From NCBI GenBank assembly GCA_028292825.1, contig JAQGLO010000067.1, positions 1 to 41,668 on the forward strand: DNA of 41,668 nt. The letters are read 5' to 3'. How positions within the stretch are numbered: the stretch's first letter is position 1; each line of letters starts with the position of its first letter. Position numbers and translations under genes: made by a program. The DNA is from Alphaproteobacteria bacterium (GTDB lineage Bacteria > Pseudomonadota > Alphaproteobacteria > Micropepsales > Micropepsaceae). Below, one piece after another: positions 8,058-15,855 of the stretch. The notes beneath the pieces were generated by a model that worked only from the letters and a program-made list of their open reading frames with translations, did no database searches and was not told the DNA's origin.

Positions 8058-10745
8058 TCAAACGGTCATCTTCGCGGCGTGCGGCAGCCTGCAGGTGCGC
8101 TCGGGGGGAAAAATCGCGGCCACCGTCGTGCCGACACCGACGGCGCTGGTCATTTCCAGCCGGCCGCCATGCAGCTGCATGAAACCATCCGCCAGCGGCA
8201 GGCCCAGCCCGGTGCCTTCGAATTTCCGCGCCAGAGATGAATCGATCTGCCGGAACGGCTGGCGCGCCAGCATGATCTGTTCCGGCGTCATGCCGATGCC
8301 GGTATCGCTGACCGCGATCACCAGCGCGCCATCGTCGCGAAGCTGCGCGACGATCGAGACGGCGCCGGGGCCCGCGGTGAACTTCACGGCATTGGACAGG
8401 AGATTGATCAGCACCTGGCGCACGCGGGTCTCGTCGGCATAAAGCGTGCCCATGTCCGGCCCGACCTCGCAGCGCAGCGCGATACCGGCCGTCTCGGCCT
8501 GCCGGCGCACCATGGCCAGGCATTCCTCCATCACGGCCGCGACATTGATGTAATGGCCCTGCAGCACGAACTCGCCCGAGCCGATCTTGGCCATGTCCAG
8601 CACTTCGTTGATGATTTTCAGCAGATGGAGGCCGGACCTGTGAATGTCGCCGGCATAATCGCCATAGGCGGCCGTGCCCACCGGCCCCAGGGTCTCGCTG
8701 CTGATGATTTCGGAAAAGCCGAGAATGGCGTTGAGCGGGGTGCGCAGTTCGTGGCTCATGCCGGCCAGGAACGAACTCTTGGCGGCGTTGGCGGATTCCG
8801 CCGCCTCCTTGGCTTCGACCAGCTGCAGGTTGCTGATTTCCAGCCGGCTGTTGGTATCGATCAGGGCGGCGCGGGCCCCGCGCAGGCCTTCGCGCGCCGC
8901 ATTCAGGCCCTGTGCCGCTTCGGCGATTTCGCGCTGCAGGATGTTGAAGCTGGCCGCCATCTGGCCGACCTCGTCACGCGAATTGACGGTGACGGGAAAG
9001 AAATCGCCCCTGACATAGGCGCCGCTGAGATCGCCCCTGCCCAGGGACTGCAAGGCGCGCACGAAATCGGCCAGGGGCCCGCGCACCAGCCGGTCGGCCG
9101 CCTGCGACACTTCCACGACCGAATGGGCAATCATCCCCGGCAGCAACAGGCCGACGGCGATTGTCAGGATGGCCACGGCGACGAAGATGTCTTCCAGGCC
9201 GGCCTTCATCGCAAGATTGCCCGGCGCCATGTTGCCCACCGCCAGCAGATAGCCCGCAGCGTCCATCGCCAGCACCGCCAGCATCGCCCCGGTCAGCTTC
9301 AGGTGCAGCGTATTGCCCACCCCCTTGAGCCCGGCGCGGCGGCGGTCGGTGAATTTGCGCCAGGCATACAGCGCGGCGCCGGAATAGGCGAAGCCCAGGC
9401 CTACCAGCACCGTCGGCAGGCCGAATTGCTGGAAGCCCAGGATTGCCGAGAGGCCCCAGACCGATGCCGCCGCCAGTCCCAGCCAGATGGTGCCGCGCGG
9501 CGCGCGGTAAAGCCGCTCCAGTTCGGGGCGGTCGCGCCGCAGCAGCCACACCGCCACCGACGGCAGGCAGATGGAAATCAGATAGGTGAAGTTGGCCGAC
9601 GCGATCAGCCAGACCGGATCGCCCATCAGCAGGAACGCGATCGCCATCGCCGCCGTCAGCAAGGTCGCCACCCAGGGCGCATCGCTGGCCGCGCGGCGCG
9701 CCAGGAATGCGGGCACCAGGCCGTCTTCGGCAAGCTGCGCCAGGGTGCGCGCCGCACCGGCCAGAGGCTGGATGGTGCCGTGGAACATGGTGAACATCAT
9801 GAAGCCTATGGCGGCGGCCTTGCCCGCAGCGCCAAACAGCGGCGCGAATGTCGGCCCCAGCACGATCGCCAATTCACTTCCCAGCTTGTGCGGTCCCAGC
9901 GCGCCCAGCCACACCACCGGCAGGACGACGAAATAGACGATGGCCATCAGCGCGCTGACCAGGACGGCGCGCGGCACTTCGCGCGCCGGATTGACGGTCT
10001 CGCCAACATGGCAGGTCGCCGCTTCAAACGCCGGCGCCGCGAAGCCGATCAGATAAAGACCCGCCATCAGGCTGGTGAGAGAGCCGAACCAGCCGGCAAA
10101 GGGCGTCGTCAGGTGAAAATCCACCGCCTGGCGCCAGTCGACGTTACCGGCCATGACCGGCAGCAGGCCCGACAGCAGCGCCAGCAGCGACGAGGCCGCC
10201 GCGATAGGCACTACCATGCGGCTGACCCATTTGATGCCGCACAGATTGACGCCGGCGAACAGCAGCACCAGGCCGCTGGCCAGCATCGGCACCGGCACAT
10301 GCGGCAGATACCATTGATGGATGGCCGAAGCCGACAGCAAGGCGGTGAGGCCACAGGTCGGCACCCAGCCCCACCAATAGCCCACACCCGCCAGGTTGGC
10401 GAGAATGGGACTGTAGCGGCCAAAGGCCTCCGAGCAGGTGGCGGCGATGCCGCCCACCCGGTTGGGATAGAGCAGCACCAGTTCGGTCCAGCCGGGCGCC
10501 GCCGCGATGCTGAGCAGCAGGCCGAACATCAGCAGCGGCACGGCGGCACTGCCCTGGCCCGGAATGGCGCCCTGGCCGACAAAAAGCGCGGACAGAAGAA
10601 ACAGACTCTGGTTGCTGCCGCCCATGGCAAGCGCCGCCGTGCCGACCCAGGTCAGGCTGCGCGGATGCGGCGACGCAGAGCGATCACCCGGTGTTCTGGC
10701 TACAATTTCGCCATCGGCTGTGCGGGCGCGAAAAGCAGGCCACAT
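8058..10745 (-). CDS. APC-type permease fused to a HAMP histidine kinase
   Basis: This 895-residue protein joins two modules normally encoded apart. Residues ~30-480 form an APC amino-acid/polyamine permease core with about 12 helices (for example VNPAREVPRAVLVSALMAIVY and FHGTIQPLAGAARTLAQLAEDG). Two further helices (~485-545) lead to a HAMP-like segment ending in DEVGQMAASFNILQREI and a coiled coil. HisKA follows with SHELRTPLNAILGFSEI, phospho-acceptor His665. HATPase_c has the N box NLLSNAVKF (~783), G1 DTGIGM (~815) and G2 GTGLGL. There is no receiver domain and no response regulator in the window, so it is an orphan kinase. AGGAG lies 9 bases before the ATG. By analogy with CbrA (transporter of another family plus kinase) it may sense a transported amine or amino acid; that is inference. 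Confidence 0.9.
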   Translation of the reverse strand: MWPAFRARTADGEIVARTPGDRSASPHPRSLTWVGTAALAMGGSNQSLFLLSALFVGQGAIPGQGSAAVPLLMFGLLLSIAAAPGWTELVLLYPNRVGGIAATCSEAFGRYSPILANLAGVGYWWGWVPTCGLTALLSASAIHQWYLPHVPVPMLASGLVLLFAGVNLCGIKWVSRMVVPIAAASSLLALLSGLLPVMAGNVDWRQAVDFHLTTPFAGWFGSLTSLMAGLYLIGFAAPAFEAATCHVGETVNPAREVPRAVLVSALMAIVYFVVLPVVWLGALGPHKLGSELAIVLGPTFAPLFGAAGKAAAIGFMMFTMFHGTIQPLAGAARTLAQLAEDGLVPAFLARRAASDAPWVATLLTAAMAIAFLLMGDPVWLIASANFTYLISICLPSVAVWLLRRDRPELERLYRAPRGTIWLGLAAASVWGLSAILGFQQFGLPTVLVGLGFAYSGAALYAWRKFTDRRRAGLKGVGNTLHLKLTGAMLAVLAMDAAGYLLAVGNMAPGNLAMKAGLEDIFVAVAILTIAVGLLLPGMIAHSVVEVSQAADRLVRGPLADFVRALQSLGRGDLSGAYVRGDFFPVTVNSRDEVGQMAASFNILQREIAEAAQGLNAAREGLRGARAALIDTNSRLEISNLQLVEAKEAAESANAAKSSFLAGMSHELRTPLNAILGFSEIISSETLGPVGTAAYGDYAGDIHRSGLHLLKIINEVLDMAKIGSGEFVLQGHYINVAAVMEECLAMVRRQAETAGIALRCEVGPDMGTLYADETRVRQVLINLLSNAVKFTAGPGAVSIVAQLRDDGALVIAVSDTGIGMTPEQIMLARQPFRQIDSSLARKFEGTGLGLPLADGFMQLHGGRLEMTSAVGVGTTVAAIFPPERTCRLPHAAKMTV

Positions 10746-10946
10746 ACGCTGACGCTCCTATCAACCACCCGCGCCTAGGCGATGCTGCGAGGACTGGCGA
10801 TTGTGGAGATTAGCCAATGCACGTAAATGAATGTTAAACTCGAATACATGAACCTTGGGAACTCGGCCAGGATTCGCGAAGCGCGGGTATAATCCGAAAA
10901 ACGCCGTTTACCTTCCATATCAAGGACAGCCGTCTGTCGCCGCAGC

Positions 10947-11003
10947 AGCGGCGCCAACATGGTTTATGATTTCGCGCTGCCGCCGGGACTAGAGCGCGCC
11001 TGA
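10947..11003 (+). pseudogene. Relic of a PQQ dehydrogenase 3' end
   Basis: The 39 bases from 10947 match the last coding bases of the second PQQ dehydrogenase (8010-8048) at 34 of 39 positions. In frame they read SGANMVYDFALPPGLERA-stop beside SGGNMVYVFALPQ-stop in the intact gene. Upstream of 10947 the similarity fades within about 20 bases and there is no open dehydrogenase frame, so only the extreme 3' end remains. The relic overlaps the last codons of the minus-strand zinc peptidase. Together with the intact copy it makes a direct repeat bracketing the permease-kinase gene. The rest of the 243-bp gap (10746-10988) holds nothing else I can support. Confidence 0.65.
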
Positions 11004-11834
11004 AAAGGTATCGCAGGCATCCATGTCGCCCTGCGCCAGCCCGCGCTGGAACCAACGCATGCGCTGGGCGCTGGTGCCGTGGGTGAAGCTGTCGGGCACG
11101 ACATAGCCTTGGGCTTGCTTCTGCAAGGTATCGTCGCCCACCGCCGAGGCTGCCTTCAGGCCCTCCTCCACATCGCCGGTCTCCAGCATGTGTGACTGCT
11201 GGTTGGCGCGATATGTCCATACGCCCGCATAGCAGTCCGCCTGCAGTTCGGTCCGCACCGAGGCGCCGGTGGCGCCGCGCGCGCTGGCCTCACCCCGCTC
11301 CATCGTGCCCATCAGGTTCTGGATGTGATGGCCATATTCATGGGCAATGACATAGGCGCGGGCAAAATCGCCGGCCGCGCCGAAGCGCTGGCTGAGTTCG
11401 TTGTAGAAAGACAAATCGAGATAGATGTTGGAATCGTCTGGGCAATAGAAAGGCCCGGCCGACGACTGGCCGGTGCCGCAGGCGGTCGGTGTCACCTGGT
11501 CGTAAACCGTCAGGGTCGCGGGCGTGAAACGCACGCCCTTCTGCTCCAACAGCGGCTTCCAGACATCCTCCGCCGAGCCGATGATGTGGCGGGCAAAGGC
11601 GCAGTCGGCATCGGTGCATCCGGTGCCCTGCTGCTGCACACGCTGGACAGGCGCCTGCCCGCCGCCGTTCAGGAGCTGGCTGGGATCGACGCCGAACAGC
11701 AGCGAGATCACCACCACCGCCACCAGGCCCAGCCCGCCGCCGCCCATCGCCAGGCGCGGCCCGAAGCCGCCGCCGCCACCTTCGCCGCGGCGGTCATCCA
11801 CATTGTCGCTCTCGCGCATATCGTCCAGGCGCAT
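10989..11834 (-). CDS. Neutral zinc metallopeptidase (YpfJ family), membrane-anchored
   Basis: A 281-residue member of the putative neutral zinc metallopeptidase family (PF04228, YpfJ-like). After a charged N-terminus (MRLDDMRESDNVDDRRG) and a glycine-rich stretch comes one membrane helix (LGLVAVVVISLLFGV), so the catalytic part faces the periplasm. The zinc site is H165-E-Y-G-H169, followed by the family blocks ELQADCYAGVWTY and GDDTLQKQAQG, then SFTHGTSAQRMRWFQRG. Length and block order are normal. The ATG at 11832-11834 has AAGAGG upstream, better than more distal in-frame starts. It diverges from the TonB receptor gene; its 3' end overlaps a quinoprotein gene relic. Natural substrates of the family are poorly known. 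Confidence 0.9.
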   Translation of the reverse strand: MRLDDMRESDNVDDRRGEGGGGGFGPRLAMGGGGLGLVAVVVISLLFGVDPSQLLNGGGQAPVQRVQQQGTGCTDADCAFARHIIGSAEDVWKPLLEQKGVRFTPATLTVYDQVTPTACGTGQSSAGPFYCPDDSNIYLDLSFYNELSQRFGAAGDFARAYVIAHEYGHHIQNLMGTMERGEASARGATGASVRTELQADCYAGVWTYRANQQSHMLETGDVEEGLKAASAVGDDTLQKQAQGYVVPDSFTHGTSAQRMRWFQRGLAQGDMDACDTFSGAL

Positions 11835-11880
11835 GGCAAAACCTCTTGTAACCGGCAGGGTAGAATGTGGATAAAGCATC

Positions 11881-11942
11881 CGCAACCAATCGGTTGCGTG
11901 ATTGCCTTGGCGGCGGCGCGCGGTTAGCGTGCGCCGCCTTTT
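11881..11942 (+). terminator. Two adjacent hairpins, the second terminator-like, just upstream of the TonB receptor gene
   Basis: Hairpin 1 (11881-11898) pairs CGCAACC with GGTTGCG. Hairpin 2 (11912-11938) is an 11-bp GC stem, GGCGGCGCGCG with CGTGCGCCGCC (one G-T pair) around loop GTTAG, followed by TTTT at 11939-11942. It has the form of an intrinsic terminator read on the plus strand, 13 bp before the ATG of the TonB receptor. No plus-strand gene lies upstream for it to terminate, because the preceding gene is divergent. A role in attenuating the receptor transcript is the simplest reading; none of the usual B12-riboswitch boxes is visible and the leader is short. Confidence 0.55.
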
Positions 11943-11955
11943 GTGAGCCCCCTGC

Positions 11956-13824
11956 ATGCGCGTTGCCTTTGCCGGATTTGCCGGCCTGTTGTCCTTGTGC
12001 GTGACCGCCGCCGCACAGCCGGCCGAAACCGTCATCGTCACCGCCACGCGGCTGGAAGCCACGGCCGGCGCCAATGTCAGCGTGCTGGACGCCGCCACCA
12101 TCGCCAGCCGCAATCCGGGCAGCATCGTCGACCTGCTGCGCGACCTGCCCGATGTCTATGTGCAGCAGTCGGGCGGCAGCGTGGTGTCGCTGTTCACCCG
12201 CGGCGCCAAACCCAACTTCACGCTGGTGCTGCTGGACGGGGTGAAGGCCAACGATCCCACCAACACCCGCGGCGGATCGTATGATTTCTCGACCCTGGAC
12301 CTGAACGATATCGAACGGATCGAGTTCGTGCGCGGCCCGGCGTCCGCCATCTATGGCTCCGATGCCGTGGGCGGGGTGATCAACATCATTTCGCGGCGCG
12401 GCGGGCCGGTGTTCGATGCGGGGGCGAATGTCGAAGGCGGCTCGTTCGGTTACGTCCGCACTTCCGGCCATGTCGGTGGGCCGCTGTCTTTTCTGGGCGA
12501 CGGCGCGACCGCCAATCTCGGCATTGCCTATACCGACAATGGCATGCCGGTGGCGGGCAGCACATCGCGCGGCCTCAGCCTGGATGGATCGCTGGCGCTG
12601 CCGCAAATCGCGGGCGTGGCGCTTTCGCTGAACGGCCGCTTCGGCAGCAGCGTGGCGGGCGCGTTCCCGGACTCCAGCGGCGGCCCCCGGCTGGCGGTGC
12701 TGCGCAGCCTCGATCACCGCGACATCGACGAAAGCGTGCTGGGCGCCCATGCCCGGCGCGCGGTGCTGGAAGGCTGGGACATGGCGCTGGACTATGGCTA
12801 TTACGGCCGCCAGTCCGACGCCGTCTCGCCCGGCGTCGCGCCCAGTCCCCAGACGCCCACCGGCATTCCGGACAGCGGTGACAAGGCGCGCTTCAACCGC
12901 CATCAGGTCACCTGGACCAATCATCTGTCCTTCGGCGCGGTCGAAGCGGCCATTGGCGTCGACATGCAGGCCGAGCATGGCGTGGATGACGGCTTCCTGG
13001 ATTTCGGCTTCCACATTCCCACCCACTTCGCCTTGAACCGCACGCTGTGGGCCGGCTTCGGCGAAGCACGCTGGCGGCTGGACGAGAAGCTCAGCCTGTC
13101 GGCCAGCGGACGCTATGACAGCGCCGGCGGAGAGACCCATTTCAGCCCGCAGTTGCGGGCCGATTATGCGCTGTTCGAAGACACGGCGCTGCAGGTCTCG
13201 TGGGGCCGCGCCTACAAGCTTCCCAGCTTCTATGCCCTGGGCAATCCGATCGTGGGCGATCCCAGCCTGAAGCCGGAAGACGCCGAGACCTTCGAAGGCG
13301 GCGTCACGCAGAAATTGGGCGACTTCGGCACCTGGAAAGTGGAAGCCTTCGCCACCGATTATTCCGACCTGATCGATTTCCAGCCCGGCGCAGTGCCGAA
13401 ACTGGTGAACCTGTCGCGGGTGCATGTGCGCGGCATCGAGACGTCGATGGAGCTGCACTGGGGGGCGCTGACCGCGACGCCGCGCCTGTCCTATACCAAC
13501 GCCCGCAACCAGGCGACCAATGCGGCGCTGCGTGATGTGCCCAGCTGGCTGGCGGGCGCGACCCTGCTGTGGCGGCCCAGCACCGACTGGGATGTGAGCT
13601 TCGACCTCAGCCATGTCGGCGCCCTGGTGGATAATGCCGTGCCCACCGGCGATGTGCCCCTGCCCGGTCATGTCCGTGCCGACCTGGCGGCCAGCTATGC
13701 CCTGACGCAAAATATCAAGCTGCACCTGGGCATCGATAACCTGTTCGATGCGCATTACGAGGAGGTGGTCGGCTTTCCCGCACCGGGCGTGGTGATGCGC
13801 GGCGGCATCAGCGCGGCGCTTTGA
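11956..13824 (+). CDS. TonB-dependent outer-membrane receptor, BtuB-like
   Basis: A 622-residue outer-membrane receptor that should import a scarce ligand using TonB energy. There is a Sec signal (VAFAGFAGLLSLCVTAAA), a TonB box (E24-TVIVTATR), a plug domain (~35-150) with LLRDLPDVYVQQSGG and IERIEFVRGPASAIYGSDAVGGVINI, then a beta-barrel ending DNLFDAHYEEVVGFPAPGV. Length and plug sequence fit the cobalamin-type BtuB branch, but no cob genes or recognisable cobalamin riboswitch are present, so the ligand is open. The C-terminal residue is Leu rather than the usual aromatic. Terminator-like hairpins lie just upstream. The last 17 bp overlap the convergent ABC permease gene. Confidence 0.87.
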   Translation: MRVAFAGFAGLLSLCVTAAAQPAETVIVTATRLEATAGANVSVLDAATIASRNPGSIVDLLRDLPDVYVQQSGGSVVSLFTRGAKPNFTLVLLDGVKANDPTNTRGGSYDFSTLDLNDIERIEFVRGPASAIYGSDAVGGVINIISRRGGPVFDAGANVEGGSFGYVRTSGHVGGPLSFLGDGATANLGIAYTDNGMPVAGSTSRGLSLDGSLALPQIAGVALSLNGRFGSSVAGAFPDSSGGPRLAVLRSLDHRDIDESVLGAHARRAVLEGWDMALDYGYYGRQSDAVSPGVAPSPQTPTGIPDSGDKARFNRHQVTWTNHLSFGAVEAAIGVDMQAEHGVDDGFLDFGFHIPTHFALNRTLWAGFGEARWRLDEKLSLSASGRYDSAGGETHFSPQLRADYALFEDTALQVSWGRAYKLPSFYALGNPIVGDPSLKPEDAETFEGGVTQKLGDFGTWKVEAFATDYSDLIDFQPGAVPKLVNLSRVHVRGIETSMELHWGALTATPRLSYTNARNQATNAALRDVPSWLAGATLLWRPSTDWDVSFDLSHVGALVDNAVPTGDVPLPGHVRADLAASYALTQNIKLHLGIDNLFDAHYEEVVGFPAPGVVMRGGISAAL

Positions 13825-15175
13825 TGTTTCCCGTCAATCGCCCCAGCAGCTTGAACGCGTAAAGCATCTCGCGGCCGTGAAACGGCGTGGCGGGGCCGGT
13901 GGGATCGGGCAAGCCGAACGCCTGAAGCGTGTGAATTGCCGCATCGCCGCCGTCATCGGGATGCATGGCGATCCAGCAGAGAATTTTCGGCAGGTCGCGC
14001 GGCGGGATCACTGTCTGCAGGCGCGCGAATACCAGACGCGGCACAAAGCGCTCCACCTGCTCCATCTGCATCAGGTCCGGCACGGCCGCCAGCAGCAGCA
14101 GGTTGCGGGCCCGTTGCACCGGATCGGCCACATTGCCGGGCGCCCAGCCCGGCAGCGCCGCCTGGATTCTTTCCAGCTGCGGCGCCAGCACCGGATCAGG
14201 CTCTTCATCCGGCCGCGCCACCGGCGAGACGATGCCTTCATCGGGCGGCAGCCGGTCGAAGGCAATGCGCGCGATGTCGGCATCGGTGACGTCGCGCCAG
14301 GTCCGCGCCACTGCCGGCGCGGCATAGGTCTGCGGTGTGCCGGCCTCTTTCGTATCCTTCACGGGCTGCGCGACGGCGACCGGGCGCGCCTGGTTCCACA
14401 CCCCGATCGCCACCCACATCCCCAGCGCCACCGCGACCCAGGCGCGGTTGGGCGTGAACTGCCTGTCCCAGCGGAAAAGCCCGGCAGCGGCAATGCCCGC
14501 GGCAAGCGCGATCAGCAACAAGGCCAGAAGTTCGAACGGCGCGCGTCCCGATCCCGTGGCCGCCGATTGCAGCGCCGCCACCGCATAGCGGCCGGGAAAG
14601 AATGCGCTCGCCGTCTGCGCCCAGGTAGGCAGGCTTTCCAGCCGCACCGCCACACCGCCGATGATCAGCATGGGCAGGAAGATGCACTGCCCCAGCGCCT
14701 GCACCGCCGGCACATTGTCCACCAGCATGGCAATCACCAGCCCGATGGCCATGAAAGCGATGGCGGTTACGGTGAAGGCGATAAAGAACACCAGCGGATG
14801 CGCGGGCAGCGGCATCCCGAAGGCCAGCGCCAGCGCGATCTGCAACAGCGCCGCCGTCAGCAGCAGGACATAACGCGCGATCAGGATGCTGGCGACGAAC
14901 AGCCAGCGCGGCGCGGGCGCCAGCGCATAGCGCCGCCACACCCCGCGTTCGCGCTCGCTGACGATGGTGGTCGGCAAGCCGAAACAGGCCCCGCCCAGCA
15001 CCGTGATGGTCACCAGCTGCCCCAGATGCAGCGCCAGCGGCACCGGGTCGTTGCGATACAGCGCCCAGAAGGCGACCAGGAAGATCAGCGGAAACAGATA
15101 GCCATAGAGAATGGCCATGCGATTGCGGAAGTTCAGCTTCAGGCTGAGCAGGATCAAGGTCGCCAGTGCGCTCAT
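13808..15175 (-). CDS. ABC-2 type permease with a ~190-residue soluble C-terminal extension
   Basis: A 455-residue membrane subunit of an ABC-2 exporter. The first ~260 residues hold six hydrophobic segments with ABC-2 hallmarks (FPLIFLVAFWALYRNDP, TIVSERERGVWRRYALAPAPRWLF, LPMLIIGGVAVRLESLP, FFPGRYAVAALQ). After the last helix the protein continues with an uncharacterised hydrophilic part, including TWRDVTDADIARIAFDRLPP, DLMQMEQVERFVPRLVFARL and ILCWIAMHPDDGGDA. Typical ABC-2 permeases of this kind end near 250-280 residues, so the tail is unusual. The ATG overlaps the ATPase stop as ATGA (15172-15175), implying translational coupling. Its 3' end lies inside the TonB receptor gene (17-bp convergent overlap). 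Confidence 0.85.
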   Translation of the reverse strand: MSALATLILLSLKLNFRNRMAILYGYLFPLIFLVAFWALYRNDPVPLALHLGQLVTITVLGGACFGLPTTIVSERERGVWRRYALAPAPRWLFVASILIARYVLLLTAALLQIALALAFGMPLPAHPLVFFIAFTVTAIAFMAIGLVIAMLVDNVPAVQALGQCIFLPMLIIGGVAVRLESLPTWAQTASAFFPGRYAVAALQSAATGSGRAPFELLALLLIALAAGIAAAGLFRWDRQFTPNRAWVAVALGMWVAIGVWNQARPVAVAQPVKDTKEAGTPQTYAAPAVARTWRDVTDADIARIAFDRLPPDEGIVSPVARPDEEPDPVLAPQLERIQAALPGWAPGNVADPVQRARNLLLLAAVPDLMQMEQVERFVPRLVFARLQTVIPPRDLPKILCWIAMHPDDGGDAAIHTLQAFGLPDPTGPATPFHGREMLYAFKLLGRLTGNIKAPR

Positions 15176-15855
15176 CGCATCAGGTCCGCGATGCTGTCTT
15201 CCAGCGCCCCGCCCGCCGCCAGCGCATCGGGCGTGCCGATGGCGACGATGCGGCCCTTTGCGATCACCGCGATGCGGTCGCACAGGGCCTGTGCCTCGGC
15301 CATGTCGTGGGTGGTGAGCAGCACGGCGCGGCCTTCGGCCCTGGCAACGCGGATATCGTCGTGCAGGCTGCGGCGGGCCTGGATGTCGAGGCCGGCGGTG
15401 GGTTCGTCCAGCACCAGCAGCTGCGGATCGCCGATGAAGGCCAGCGCCAGCGCCAGCCGCTGCTGCTGGCCGCCGGAGAGGGTGTCGTAAGGGGCATCGG
15501 CTTTTTCGGTGAGGCCGAAGCGTTCAAGAAGGAAGTTGGATTCCCGCTTTCGCGGGAATGACAGGTGAGAGAAGGCGTTCAAAGCCTCGCGCGGCGTGAT
15601 CTTGGCGGGCAATCCCGTCGCTTGCAGCACGGCACCGAATTTCGCGCGGGCATCGCGCGGCGCCAGCCCGTCAATGGTCACGCTGCCCGCATCCGGCGTC
15701 AGCAGTCCCAGGATGCAGTCCACCGTCGTGGTCTTGCCGGCGCCGTTGGCGCCCAGCAGGCCCAACACCTCGCCGGCACCGACTTGGAACGACACAGCGT
15801 CCACCGCCGTCACGGCGCCGAAGCGTTTGGCCAGGCCGGCGACGCGCAGCACCAT
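15172..15855 (-). CDS. ABC transporter ATP-binding protein
   Basis: A 227-residue cytoplasmic ATPase partner of the adjacent ABC-2 permease. Walker A is GANGAGKTT (35-43), the Q-loop Gln is near 78, the signature LSGGQ at 126-130, Walker B LLVLDEP near 146-152, and the switch His is in LLTTHD. It is close to the multidrug/antibiotic exporter group (CcmA-like). An oddity is the segment SFPRKRESNF (99-108) between the Q-loop and signature: it is encoded by a palindromic dispersed repeat at 15540-15559 and still reads in frame. The ATG shares a base with the stop of the upstream cytochrome gene (TGATG), and the stop overlaps the permease start (ATGA). Confidence 0.92.
   Translation of the reverse strand: MVLRVAGLAKRFGAVTAVDAVSFQVGAGEVLGLLGANGAGKTTTVDCILGLLTPDAGSVTIDGLAPRDARAKFGAVLQATGLPAKITPREALNAFSHLSFPRKRESNFLLERFGLTEKADAPYDTLSGGQQQRLALALAFIGDPQLLVLDEPTAGLDIQARRSLHDDIRVARAEGRAVLLTTHDMAEAQALCDRIAVIAKGRIVAIGTPDALAAGGALEDSIADLMR
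15540..15559. repeat. Palindromic dispersed repeat inserted in an ABC ATPase gene
   Basis: The 8-bp arms ATTCCCGC and GCGGGAAT flank the loop TTTC. This is the core of a widespread proteobacterial small repeat whose translation, SFPRKRES, appears in many annotated proteins; the Neisseria dRS3 element has the same ATTCCC-N8-GGGAAT plan. Here it lies inside the coding frame of the ABC ATPase and adds about ten residues without breaking it. I found only this copy in the window. Confidence 0.8.

Noticed and set aside
8553-10778. 741-codon plus-strand open frame opposite the permease-kinase
   Set aside because: Gln/Arg/His-rich low-information translation without domains; the minus strand has a complete permease and kinase.
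10775-10960. 61-codon minus-strand frame between the permease-kinase and zinc peptidase genes
   Set aside because: No ribosome-binding site or recognisable family, and it covers part of a dehydrogenase gene relic.
11835-11955. Cobalamin riboswitch ahead of the BtuB-like gene
   Set aside because: No B12-box-like core was seen and the leader is too short for the classical fold; only hairpins were kept.
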